Source: Desulfobulbus sp. (lineage in GTDB: Bacteria; Desulfobacterota; Desulfobulbia; Desulfobulbales; Desulfobulbaceae). Taken from it: a DNA stretch of 15,704 nt. The DNA is taken from positions 1 to 15,704 of the forward strand of contig JAUWAH010000010.1 in assembly GCA_030602145.1 (NCBI GenBank), read 5' to 3'. The notes beneath the pieces were generated by a model, which saw only the letters and a program-made list of their open reading frames with translations, was not told the origin of the DNA and searched no databases. The translations under genes were made by a program, and so were the position numbers. Of the stretch, positions 1 through 5,995 are shown piece by piece; the first letter of the stretch is position 1, and each line of letters begins with the position of its first letter.

Positions 1-131
1 CGCCCCGCGTCGGACCTGCGGCTGATCGCCGGCAATTGCAACCCCTCGACCTCGTGGGCGATGTGATGGGCGTCGCGGCTGCCGTGCTTGCCGGTGCCGA
101 GCACCCCCACCCGCCATATCCGGTCGCGCAT
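1..131 (-). CDS. Gfo/Idh/MocA-family oxidoreductase, N-terminal fragment
   Basis: Only the first 43 codons are inside the window; the gene continues past the left edge. The visible protein begins MRDRIWRVGVLGTGKHGSRD, a short lead-in to the first beta strand of a Rossmann fold with the glycine-rich turn G-x-G-T-G-K-H-G. This is typical of the NAD(P)-binding N-terminus of Gfo/Idh/MocA enzymes, which oxidise or reduce sugars, inositols and related compounds. The substrate cannot be told from this piece. Two in-frame ATGs exist, at 137 and 131. The GGAGGGAGG ribosome site touches the first with no spacing but sits 6 bases from the second, so 131 is preferred. The family call is fairly secure; the gene is separated by about 100 bases from the end of the heme-related run. 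Confidence 0.7.
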   Translation of the reverse strand, partial: MRDRIWRVGVLGTGKHGSRDAHHIAHEVEGLQLPAISRRSDAG

Positions 132-137
132 TTCCAT

Positions 138-146
138 CCTCCCTCC
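138..146 (-). promoter_or_regulatory. Ribosome binding site of the Gfo/Idh/MocA gene
   Basis: GGAGGGAGG on the minus strand is a very strong Shine-Dalgarno match. It is directly adjacent to the ATG at 137 and 6 bases from the ATG at 131. This spacing decides the start in favour of 131. Confidence 0.65.
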
Positions 147-225
147 AGGCGGCACAGGCATAGCCGGCCCAACGCCTTCTTTCCTTCTTGAATTCTTCTC
201 TTGGCCGTTCCCGATCGCCGCTCAG

Positions 226-258
226 AAAAGCCCGCCTGTCCTCACCTGTTCGGCAGGC
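226..258 (-). terminator. Possible weak intrinsic terminator at the end of the hemA run
   Basis: On the minus strand GCCTG (258-254) can pair with CAGGC (238-234), and a further CC/GG pair is possible across a one-base bulge. The stem is followed by GGGCTTTTC. The hairpin overlaps the last codons and stop of the 168-residue protein. The T run is only four long and the loop is large, so this is tentative. Confidence 0.25.
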
Positions 259-748
259 ACAGCCTTTCCCAGCCCGCCGGTATCCGTGCCTGATCAAGGC
301 CCATGGCAAGCGCGAAGGTCAGCAGGGCCTCGGCCGTGCAATTGACCGAAGGAGCACGTGCGCCGTCCGCCACCTCATCAAGCTCCAGGCGCAAGTAGCC
401 CACCAGGGCTTCGATGGCCTTGAGACGAAACTCCCCATAGGGCTCGCCTATCGAGTCGCTGAAGCGGATAAAGCGGTACCAGTTGTGATTGGCCCGCCTG
501 ATGCCCCGAAACAGGGACCGGTCCCGATTGGCCGGTTCGAGATCGCGAAGGATGATTTCCCGGTATCGGGCCAGCGCCGCCTGGCGCAGGCAGTCGATTT
601 CTTCCGAAGTCAGCCGCAGGCAGGGGCCCTCTCCGTCTTCACAGAGATAATAGAGGCTGGCATGGAGGGCGACTTCCGGAATCTCTCCGGAGTGGCGGAC
701 GAGAAGGAACTCCTCCTCCAGCAGCGCCTGGCGATCGCTGGGGTGCAT
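242..748 (-). CDS. Unrecognised 168-residue protein coupled to hemA
   Basis: I do not recognise this protein. It is soluble-looking, with no signal peptide or membrane segment, and acidic and leucine-rich in its first half. A central stretch rich in Arg, Asn, Trp, Tyr and Phe (FRGIRRANHNWYRFIRF, about residues 80-96) is the most distinctive part and probably the conserved core. The C-terminal half looks helical. The ATG at 748 shares its A with the TGA of hemA (TGATG), and a GGGGAG site lies 5 bases upstream. A GTG at 751 is in frame but too close to that site. The junction implies translational coupling to glutamyl-tRNA reductase, so a role linked to tetrapyrrole synthesis or its control is possible, but that rests only on position. 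It is the last gene of the run. Confidence 0.8.
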   Translation of the reverse strand: MHPSDRQALLEEEFLLVRHSGEIPEVALHASLYYLCEDGEGPCLRLTSEEIDCLRQAALARYREIILRDLEPANRDRSLFRGIRRANHNWYRFIRFSDSIGEPYGEFRLKAIEALVGYLRLELDEVADGARAPSVNCTAEALLTFALAMGLDQARIPAGWERLCLPNR

Positions 749-2037
749 CACGTCTCCCCGCCATTGTCGTGGTGGTCCAGCAGATAGAGTTCGCGAATGG
801 TCTTGATTCGATCCTGCAAGCCAATACAGTGGTTGTCGTTTTTCAGATAATGCAGGGGAGGATAGGCCACCTTGCCGGTGATGGCGGCCACCATCTTTTC
901 CAGGTCCTGCCGGCGTGCCTCGTCCATCTCTTCAAAACGCCCCATGGTTTTTTCCACCTCGGCCCTGATCTGCCGCTCGATGCGGGCACGCAGTTGAACA
1001 ATGGTCGGCGTCGATGCCATGTTGGCCAACCATTTATCGAATTTGAACTGCTCCTCGGCAACGATCCTCAGCGCCTTGACCGCCTCCTTGTCGCGCTCCG
1101 ACTTGTTCATTTCGACGACATTATGGAGGTCGTCGATATCGTAGAGGTAGACATTGTCGAGGTCGTTGATGGCCGGATCGAGGTCGCGGGGCACGGCGAT
1201 GTCGATGAAGAATAACGGCCGATTACGGCGTTCGCGCATGACCGGACGCACATCCTCCTTGTGCAGGATCAAATCGGGCGCCCCGGTGGAGCTGATGAGG
1301 ATATCCACCACCTGCAGCTGGCCCAGAAGTTCCTCAAGGGAAACCGCCCGCCCATTGTAGCAGCGGGCTAGGTTGATCGCCCGCTGCAACGTCCTGTTGG
1401 CGACAACGACTTCGGCAACACCCTGCCCGACCAGGTGCTCGGCCGCCAACTCGGCCATTTCGCCGGCGCCGACCAGCATCACCTTCTTCCCGGCCAGATC
1501 ACCGAAGATTTTTCTGGCCAGTTCCACCGCCGCATAACTGATGGACACCGCCTGGGCGCCGATCCGGGTTTCCGTCCGCACCCTCTTGGCCACGGAGAAC
1601 GATTTATGCAGCAACTTATTGAGGACAAAGCCGCTGCTCCCCATTTTGGTGGCATGCCGGTAGGCCTCCTTGAGCTGTCCAAGTATCTGGGCCTCGCCGA
1701 CGATCATCGAGTCCAGGCTGGCCGCCACCTGAAACAGATGGGTCACCGCCTGGCTGTTTACATACCGGTAGACATAACGGTCAAGCTCCTCGGCGGTGAT
1801 GGTCCGGGCAAACAACAATTCCAGCACCCTCCGTTGCGCCCGGTCCACATCGGTGCAGGTGAACAGCACCTCCACCCGATTGCAGGTGGACAGAAGGTAG
1901 AATTCCCGCAAATCTTCAATTTGCCCCAAGGCGCGTAGCGGGTCCTCGTAACCGCCTGCGAGGGCCAGCTTTTCCCTGACCGCCAACGGCGTCGTCTTGT
2001 GATTGACGCCGAGCAGAACGATGGTGTCACGAGACAT
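748..2037 (-). CDS. hemA: Glutamyl-tRNA reductase
   Basis: HemA reduces glutamyl-tRNA(Glu) with NADPH to glutamate-1-semialdehyde, the first committed step of the C5 tetrapyrrole pathway, in the cytoplasm. The 429-residue protein has the usual family length and all landmarks: N-terminal GVNHKTTPLAVREKLA (10-25), the catalytic cysteine in STCNRVE (Cys52), His100 in VTHLFQVA, the VGEAQILGQLKEAY signature (113-126), the NADPH-binding VMLVGAGEMAELA (187-199), VANRT (212-216) and a helical C-terminal dimerisation region ending with YPPLHYLK (392-399). The open frame extends upstream to 2178, but that extension lies inside ccsA in another frame and does not look like HemA. ATG 2037 is preceded by GGAAGGGG about 9 bases away. 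It overlaps the end of ccsA by 11 bases and is followed by a TGATG junction. Confidence 0.97.
   Translation of the reverse strand: MSRDTIVLLGVNHKTTPLAVREKLALAGGYEDPLRALGQIEDLREFYLLSTCNRVEVLFTCTDVDRAQRRVLELLFARTITAEELDRYVYRYVNSQAVTHLFQVAASLDSMIVGEAQILGQLKEAYRHATKMGSSGFVLNKLLHKSFSVAKRVRTETRIGAQAVSISYAAVELARKIFGDLAGKKVMLVGAGEMAELAAEHLVGQGVAEVVVANRTLQRAINLARCYNGRAVSLEELLGQLQVVDILISSTGAPDLILHKEDVRPVMRERRNRPLFFIDIAVPRDLDPAINDLDNVYLYDIDDLHNVVEMNKSERDKEAVKALRIVAEEQFKFDKWLANMASTPTIVQLRARIERQIRAEVEKTMGRFEEMDEARRQDLEKMVAAITGKVAYPPLHYLKNDNHCIGLQDRIKTIRELYLLDHHDNGGET
754..759 (-). promoter_or_regulatory. Ribosome binding site of the 168-residue protein
   Basis: GGGGAG on the minus strand lies inside the last codons of hemA, 5 bases before the ATG at 748 and only 2 before the GTG at 751. 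It supports ATG 748 as the start. Confidence 0.5.
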
Positions 2038-2845
2038 AGGAATGCACCCCTTCCAACAGAAAGGAAACACCCCACAGGGTGAACAGCACCGCCAGAAAAC
2101 CAATGATGCTGAGAATGGCCACCCGCCGGCCCCGCCATCCGACGGTGAACCGTTGGTGGACCGCGGCGGCGTACACAAACCAGGTGATCAGCGACCAGGT
2201 TTCCTTGGGATCCCAGTGCCAGTAAGCACCCCATGCCTGTTTGGCCCAGAGGGAGCCGGTGATCAGCCCAAGGGTGAACAGCGGAAAGCCGATGCTCAAA
2301 CAGTGGTGGTTCAGTTTATCAAGCGCTTCCAGGGAGGGCAGACGGGTGTAGAACAGCCCGAACCGTTTCTTCTTGATGGTCCGCTCCTGCAGCAGATACA
2401 TGATGCCGCCGATGCAGGCCAGGGCCAGGAACCCGTCGGCAAACAGGATCACCGAGGCATGGACCGGCAGCCACCAGGATTGCAGTGCCGGCGGAAGGGG
2501 AATGATGGCCCGCGACGACAAGGCGGCAACCACCATCAGCGCCAGCACCAGCGCACTGACAAACACCCCTAGGTTCTTGACCGTATATCGCCAGCGAAAC
2601 GACAGATAGCAGCACCCCACCGACCAGGCGAAAAACGAGACCGTCTCATGGTGGCTGGTAATGGGGGTGTGACCGGTTTCCACTGCGCGAGCGATGATAT
2701 TGCCGGTGTGAAGCAGGAAGGCGGCCAGGAAAATCGTCCTCCCGGTTCGCCGCAACGGATTTTTTTGAGAGAGAAAGAAAACTAGATACGCAGCTGTGGC
2801 CAGTAGATAGACCACCAGGCTCCCCTGAAAGAGCAAGAAACTCAT
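2027..2845 (-). CDS. ccsA: CcsA/HemX-type cytochrome c assembly membrane protein
   Basis: This 272-residue polytopic protein has about eight predicted membrane segments. The tryptophan-rich WWD motif is intact (WGAYWHWDPKETW, 205-217), preceded by GFPLFTLGLITG (186-197) and followed by LITWFVYAAAVH. His129 (LPVHASVIL) and His268 (EGVHSY) sit where CcsA proteins carry the two external heme-ligand histidines flanking the WWD loop. CcsA works with CcsB/ResB in system II cytochrome c biogenesis, passing heme across the membrane. The length and the place beside hemA also fit HemX, the shorter relative encoded next to hemA in Bacillus, which affects HemA level. No ResB partner is in the window. ATG 2845 overlaps the previous stop by 4 bases (ATGA) and has AAGGAG 5 bases upstream, so the start is secure. 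Confidence 0.93.
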   Translation of the reverse strand: MSFLLFQGSLVVYLLATAAYLVFFLSQKNPLRRTGRTIFLAAFLLHTGNIIARAVETGHTPITSHHETVSFFAWSVGCCYLSFRWRYTVKNLGVFVSALVLALMVVAALSSRAIIPLPPALQSWWLPVHASVILFADGFLALACIGGIMYLLQERTIKKKRFGLFYTRLPSLEALDKLNHHCLSIGFPLFTLGLITGSLWAKQAWGAYWHWDPKETWSLITWFVYAAAVHQRFTVGWRGRRVAILSIIGFLAVLFTLWGVSFLLEGVHSYVS

Positions 2846-3507
2846 GGATTCTCCTTGGTCACGGTCTCCACGTCAAAGCCGATCGGGCGACCGAGGACTG
2901 TTTCCAGGTGGTGTTGCAGCTTGTCCCATTGTCGATGACGAAGCCATTCGACTATATCGTCGTGGAGAATCATTGCAAACAACTTCCGGGCCTCGTCAGA
3001 ATCCTCCGCGGTCGCCAGCACCTGTTCACGCAGCAGAGCGGCCAGCCTAGTCAGCCACCCGTATTCTTCGCCAAAAGTCCGGGCAAGGTGCCGCCGGACC
3101 ATGGCCGCCACCGCAGGGCTCCGGCCGTTGGTGGCGATACTGAGGGTGAGATCGCCCCGGCGAATGGTCGCTGGCACATGAAAATCGCACTCGTCCGGGG
3201 CGTCGGCGACATTGATCAGCAAACCGGCGGTCCGGGCATGGCAACCCACCATCCGTTGGACATCCGGGCTGTCGGTGGCAACAAACACCAGGAAGGCACC
3301 GTCAAGATCTGCCGGCTGGTAGGTTCTGGGTTGCCACTCGATGGCGCCCAGATCCGCCAAGCTCATCAGGCCGGGGGTAACCTCTGGACTGATCAATCGG
3401 ATCCGACCGCCGGCCGCCAGCAGCCCCTGAACTTTACGTTCAGCAACCCGGCCCCCCCCGACGACCACGCACAGCCGTCCGGCTATGTCGAGACTCACTG
3501 GATACAT
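2842..3507 (-). CDS. Precorrin-2 dehydrogenase / sirohydrochlorin ferrochelatase (CysG N-terminal, Met8 type)
   Basis: The 221-residue protein matches the N-terminal half of CysG and yeast Met8. It should oxidise precorrin-2 to sirohydrochlorin with NAD and may insert iron to give siroheme. It begins MYPVSLDIAGRLCVVVGGGR, with a dinucleotide-binding GGGRVAERK turn (17-25). Then come VFVATDSPDVQ (75-84), the NVADAPDECDFHVPA block (99-113), whose Asp102 aligns with the catalytic aspartate of CysG, and the ATNGRSPAVA loop (125-134). The methyltransferase half of CysG is absent, so uroporphyrinogen methylation must come from another gene. Sulfate reducers need siroheme for sulfite reductase and often make heme from it. 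The nearest good ribosome site (AGGAGAGG) is about 15 bases from the ATG, which is long, but no better start is seen. Confidence 0.93.
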   Translation of the reverse strand: MYPVSLDIAGRLCVVVGGGRVAERKVQGLLAAGGRIRLISPEVTPGLMSLADLGAIEWQPRTYQPADLDGAFLVFVATDSPDVQRMVGCHARTAGLLINVADAPDECDFHVPATIRRGDLTLSIATNGRSPAVAAMVRRHLARTFGEEYGWLTRLAALLREQVLATAEDSDEARKLFAMILHDDIVEWLRHRQWDKLQHHLETVLGRPIGFDVETVTKENP

Positions 3508-3567
3508 CTTGGAAGTGATGGTCCTCTCCTCTTGTCCTCAAAGCAGCCCGACTGCGTGTGATGCTCC

Positions 3568-4260
3568 TCAGTGGCGGGGCTGCAGCCGGGTGAGAATGAT
3601 GGATTTATCCCCCCCGAAACTCTTCAATGTTCGCCGTGAGGCGGCAATGCGATACTCCTGCTCGGCCAGCTTCAAAAAGGGCTCCAGGCTGCGCCGCTTG
3701 CTGTCATGGGCCATGTAGATCACGCCATCGGGCTTGAGTGCCCGGCGAAGCACGTGGAGCAGGGGCTGAAAGAAATCTTCGCGGAAAAGGATCTCGGCCC
3801 CGATGATTATGTCGTAGCGTTCCATCTCGGGCGGATTGAGCCAATCCAGCAGGGTAAAACGAACGTTGTCAAGCTTGCTTGCCGCGGCGTTGATCCGTTC
3901 GAAATCAAGGATCAACTCCTCATAATCGGACAGAGTGACCGAAAAACCGGCGGCGGCGGCAGTCAGTCCCGGTGCGCCCAGTCCGGCTCCGAGTTCAAGC
4001 ACGGTTGTCTCCCGGTCAGCGGGGAGACCCGCCATATATTCCGAGAGCACGATGGCCGCCTCCCACAACCTTATCCAGAAGGGAAAGGAGGACACATCCT
4101 TCAGGGGATCCTTGCCGGCAAGGATCTCCTCCAGGTCGGTTATCTTGAGCAGTTGGAGCGTGTGCTCCCTGATCCTGAACGGTTCAAACGCCACTTTGTA
4201 GCGTTTTTTTATCGCCATGTACAGTGCCCGTTCATCATCAGGCAACGTTTGTGGATCCAT
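3568..4260 (-). CDS. Class I SAM-dependent methyltransferase, family-16/METTL21-like
   Basis: The 230-residue protein has a class I S-adenosylmethionine fold. Motif I is VLELGAGLGAPG (87-98), an acidic post-strand-2 motif SDYEEL lies at 111-116, LLDWLNP follows at 137-143, and the motif-IV region is IIIGAEILFRED (151-162). The LELGAGxGxPG form together with an upstream FWIRLWEAAIVLSEYM segment resembles the methyltransferase-16 group, whose eukaryotic members methylate protein lysines. The substrate is unknown. The ATG has GAGGG 6 bases upstream. The gene ends 60 bases before the precorrin-2 dehydrogenase on the same strand, so it may be the first gene of the run. A tetrapyrrole substrate is not implied: the precorrin-forming SUMT enzymes have a different fold. 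Confidence 0.87.
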   Translation of the reverse strand: MDPQTLPDDERALYMAIKKRYKVAFEPFRIREHTLQLLKITDLEEILAGKDPLKDVSSFPFWIRLWEAAIVLSEYMAGLPADRETTVLELGAGLGAPGLTAAAAGFSVTLSDYEELILDFERINAAASKLDNVRFTLLDWLNPPEMERYDIIIGAEILFREDFFQPLLHVLRRALKPDGVIYMAHDSKRRSLEPFLKLAEQEYRIAASRRTLKSFGGDKSIILTRLQPRH

Positions 4261-4302
4261 CGGTGGCCCTCTTTACCATCAAGAAGCATTGGAGACAACA
4301 GC

Positions 4303-4323
4303 GCGACACCACATCGATGTCGC
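4303..4323. repeat. Short inverted repeat upstream of the methyltransferase gene
   Basis: GCGACA (4303-4308) and TGTCGC (4318-4323) form a 6-bp inverted repeat around a 9-base centre. The perfect palindrome ACATCGATGT (4311-4320) overlaps its right half. It lies 43 bases before the methyltransferase ATG and could be an operator or simply part of an untranslated leader. Chance is quite possible. Confidence 0.3.
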
Positions 4324-4339
4324 CCCATGGGGGGTAAAC

Positions 4340-4372
4340 AAAAAAAGCGGACCGAAACAAATCGGCCCGCTT
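4340..4372 (-). terminator. Intrinsic terminator of the small exported peptide gene
   Basis: On the minus strand the stem AAGCGGGCCGA (4372-4362) pairs with TCGGTCCGCTT (4355-4345) around a 6-base loop, with one G-U pair, and runs into seven Ts. It begins 29 bases after the stop codon. This is the clearest terminator in the window and separates the peptide gene from the methyltransferase run. Confidence 0.9.
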
Positions 4373-4401
4373 CTTACTGTACCCGGAACAAATGTGGACG
4401 A

Positions 4402-4587
4402 TCAGCAACCTTCCAGTGCTTTCTTCGCCTTGACGGTTACATTATCGCCAACCTTGAAGTCCACCTTGTCACAGGTGATTGTTGCTTTTTCACCGTCGAT
4501 GCTGTCTACTTTGCATTTAGCCGCAAAAACTGCGCCGGCGCTGAAAACAAAAGCCGCAACCATCAGAGCAACACCAATTTTTTTCAT
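4402..4587 (-). CDS. Small exported cysteine-containing peptide (61 residues)
   Basis: I do not recognise this family. MKKIG is followed by a hydrophobic core (VALMVAAFVFSAGAV) and a likely signal-peptidase site after VFA or VFAA, leaving a mature periplasmic chain of about 38 residues. It has three cysteines: Cys25 just after the cleavage site, Cys39, and Cys61 as the last residue. The mature part alternates charged and beta-branched residues (KVDSIDGEKATITC, then DFKVGDNVTVKAKK), suggesting a tiny beta-barrel rather than a helix. Lys and Asp are abundant. An in-frame ATG at 4593 exists, but AGGAG touches it directly, while ATG 4587 has ideal 6-base spacing. The gene has its own near-consensus promoter and a strong terminator, so it is probably monocistronic and well expressed. 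The adjacent TlpA-like thioredoxin may act on it, which is inference. Confidence 0.85.
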   Translation of the reverse strand: MKKIGVALMVAAFVFSAGAVFAAKCKVDSIDGEKATITCDKVDFKVGDNVTVKAKKALEGC

Positions 4588-4593
4588 GTTCAT

Positions 4594-4598
4594 CTCCT
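4594..4598 (-). promoter_or_regulatory. Ribosome binding site of the small exported peptide
   Basis: AGGAG on the minus strand lies 6 bases from ATG 4587 and zero bases from ATG 4593. It decides the start and shortens the peptide from 63 to 61 residues. Confidence 0.75.
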
Positions 4599-4655
4599 AT
4601 GTTTTTCTCTTTCGGGGGGGTACAAACCGAACCTGTTGCCTCATACCTGTGCCAC

Positions 4656-4684
4656 AATCTAAGGAAAACAGATATGCTTGTCAA
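4656..4684 (-). promoter_or_regulatory. Sigma-70 promoter of the small exported peptide
   Basis: On the minus strand a perfect -35 TTGACA (4684-4679) is followed after exactly 17 bases by TAGATT (4661-4656). Transcription should begin near 4649, giving a leader of about 60 bases. It lies wholly between the tlpA-like stop and the peptide gene. It is the best sigma-70 promoter in the window. Confidence 0.85.
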
Positions 4685-4716
4685 CCGCAAACCGCCTTGG
4701 ACAACCGGGAGGCATC

Positions 4717-5196
4717 TCAGAGGATGGCGGCAATGTCGCGTTCCAGCAGTACGCGGGGCACGAATCCCGGGTATTTCTTGACCACGTGCCCATGGCGATT
4801 GACCAGAAAGGAGGTTGGGATCGCCACCACATTGCCAAAGTTGCGGGTGGTGACGCTGTCGGCCATCAGCACGGGATAGTTGATGGCGGCCCGGCGCACC
4901 AGTCGTGCCACCACGTCCGGCCCCCCTTCGTCGACAGACAGGGCGACCACGGCGAATCCCCGCTGCTGGAACTTGGCATGCAACTCCTTGAGGGTCGGAA
5001 TCTCCTGCAGGCAGGGTGGACACCATGTGGCAAAGAAGGTGACCAGCACCGCCTTGCCACGGTACTCCTCGCTGGTCACCACGGAACCGTCAACCGCCGC
5101 GGGGAGCGAAAAGGGAGGCATGGGGACCGCCGCCACCGCCTGAACGGCGGTAACAACCATCCAGACAAACAAAAACAATAGCCGTGCTCTTTTCAT
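4717..5196 (-). CDS. TlpA/ResA-like periplasmic thiol-disulfide oxidoreductase
   Basis: This 159-residue protein starts with MKRARLLFLFVWMVVTAV, a signal peptide or membrane anchor with possible cleavage after VAA (about residue 23). It continues as a thioredoxin fold of the TlpA/ResA group. The active site is TWCPPC (Trp58, Cys59, Cys62), and the cis-proline loop is VAIPTSFLVNRHG near residues 127-139. Relatives reduce apocytochrome c heme-site cysteines or other periplasmic thiols, receiving electrons from CcdA/DsbD-type proteins. With a CcsA-type gene nearby, a role in cytochrome c maturation is plausible but unproven. The frame opens at a TTG at 5220, but ATG 5196 has GAGGGAG 5 bases upstream and begins the signal peptide cleanly. 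No convincing promoter is seen; it is a single gene on its strand. Confidence 0.92.
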   Translation of the reverse strand: MKRARLLFLFVWMVVTAVQAVAAVPMPPFSLPAAVDGSVVTSEEYRGKAVLVTFFATWCPPCLQEIPTLKELHAKFQQRGFAVVALSVDEGGPDVVARLVRRAAINYPVLMADSVTTRNFGNVVAIPTSFLVNRHGHVVKKYPGFVPRVLLERDIAAIL

Positions 5197-5432
5197 CCTT
5201 GCTCCCTCTGCTGCCGACAACCCGAGGTCTGCTCCCGGCCGTTGCCCGATAGAATATCCCTGAAACCGTAACGGCGGGAAGCGTGAACGGGTTGGTATTG
5301 ATCCTGCATCTGATATGGCAGCATTTTTTTAATGCAGTGACACCGACGAACGCTCACGTATCCAGAATGACGTTTCTGTTGTTCCGGTTACACGAAACGC
5401 CCATCGGTCTGACCAGCTATCCCGCCAAGGTT

Positions 5433-5786
5433 TCAGGCTTTAATGTCAAGGACTGTCCGCATCATTTCATCGCCCGCACGCAGGCTGTTCACGTTCGCCT
5501 TATACCCATGGACAGTACGCAGCATTTCAGGAATTTCCACGCTCAGGTCGACATTCGACTGCTCGATCAATTCCATGCCCTTGGAGGTGGCCTCGGCGGT
5601 GAACGGTCCAGGGGTGTCATCGCGTCCGATCGTTGCCTGCACGCCGGATGGCACCTGGGCAGCCAGCGTCACCCGCGTTCGCTTGAACCCTTCAGTCTGC
5701 ATATTGGCGACATTGTGGGCAGTGGCCTCTGCTTTGCACGAAAAGGCCTGCAACCCGCTCAATGCCGATCGCATTCCGACCAGCAT
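5433..5786 (-). CDS. Orphan flagellar basal-body rod-like protein (FlgC-like)
   Basis: The 117-residue protein carries both ends of the flagellar rod/hook family in a minimal chain. The N-terminal rod motif is MRSALSGLQAFSCKAEATAHN followed by VANMQTEGFKRTRV (residues 5-39). The C-terminal domain is NVDLSVEIPEMLRTVHGYKA and on to the end (78-117), the part that forms coiled helices in the rod. A short middle stretch is all that lies between. FlgC is typically somewhat longer, about 135-150 residues, so this is a compact relative. No other flagellar gene is in the window, and rod proteins are normally encoded in flgB-flgC-fliE operons. The frame runs upstream to 5981, but only the part from ATG 5786 looks like the family, and GGAG sits 7 bases before it. 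It has a sigma-54-type promoter. It could be a paralogue repurposed outside the flagellum. Confidence 0.88.
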   Translation of the reverse strand: MLVGMRSALSGLQAFSCKAEATAHNVANMQTEGFKRTRVTLAAQVPSGVQATIGRDDTPGPFTAEATSKGMELIEQSNVDLSVEIPEMLRTVHGYKANVNSLRAGDEMMRTVLDIKA

Positions 5787-5831
5787 AATCCTTCTCCAGT
5801 GAGAGTAGCGTCCGTTGTCTTTCCTCATTCT

Positions 5832-5847
5832 AGCAAGTGCAGCGCCA
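5832..5847 (-). promoter_or_regulatory. Sigma-54 type promoter of the FlgC-like gene
   Basis: The minus strand reads TGGCGCTGCACTTGCT. Against the sigma-54 consensus TGGCACGRNNNTTGCW, the GG and GC dinucleotides and their spacing are exact and only two positions in the core differ. Transcription would start near 5821, giving a 34-base leader with the ribosome site. The same DNA also contains TTGTCT, 17 bases, TAGAAT (5855-5827), a fair sigma-70 match predicting almost the same start, so sigma-70 use cannot be excluded. Flagellar genes are often sigma-54 dependent in this group. Confidence 0.6.
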
Positions 5848-5870
5848 CAAGACAAGCCGAACGCGATTTT

Positions 5871-5922
5871 TTGTTCCGGGAACCCGACCCTGAAAACCGT
5901 TGCACCTTTACCTTGTTCCGGG
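5871..5922. repeat. Direct repeats of TTGTTCCGGG, possible enhancer sites
   Basis: TTGTTCCGGG occurs at 5871-5880 and again at 5913-5922, 42 bases apart. The first copy sits in an inverted repeat, GTTCC-G-GGAAC (5873-5883). TTGTTCCGG is also found at 5379-5387 in the next intergenic region. The pair lies 50-100 bases upstream of the predicted sigma-54 start, the range where activator proteins bind, and also ahead of the divergent SurA-like gene. Confidence 0.4.
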
Positions 5923-5995
5923 TAGATAGTCCAGCGTATCCTTCGAAACCTGCAAACTCCCCCACTACTCAACCTCCGCAACGACTTATCAGCCT

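Noticed and set aside
188..787. A 199-codon plus-strand frame
   Set aside because: It is antisense to the 168-residue protein, which has the better start, ribosome site and junction with hemA.
4323..4332. CCCCATGGGG, a perfect 10-bp palindrome
   Set aside because: Palindromes of this size are common in GC-rich DNA, and nothing nearby gives it meaning.
5304..5337. CTGCAT and ATGCAG arms around a T-rich stretch, a possible terminator
   Set aside because: The stem is short and the loop large. The T run follows only on the plus strand, where no upstream gene needs it.
5900..5928. TTGCAC-17-TAGATA as a promoter for the SurA-like gene
   Set aside because: Spacing is right but both boxes match the consensus poorly; it does not rise above chance.
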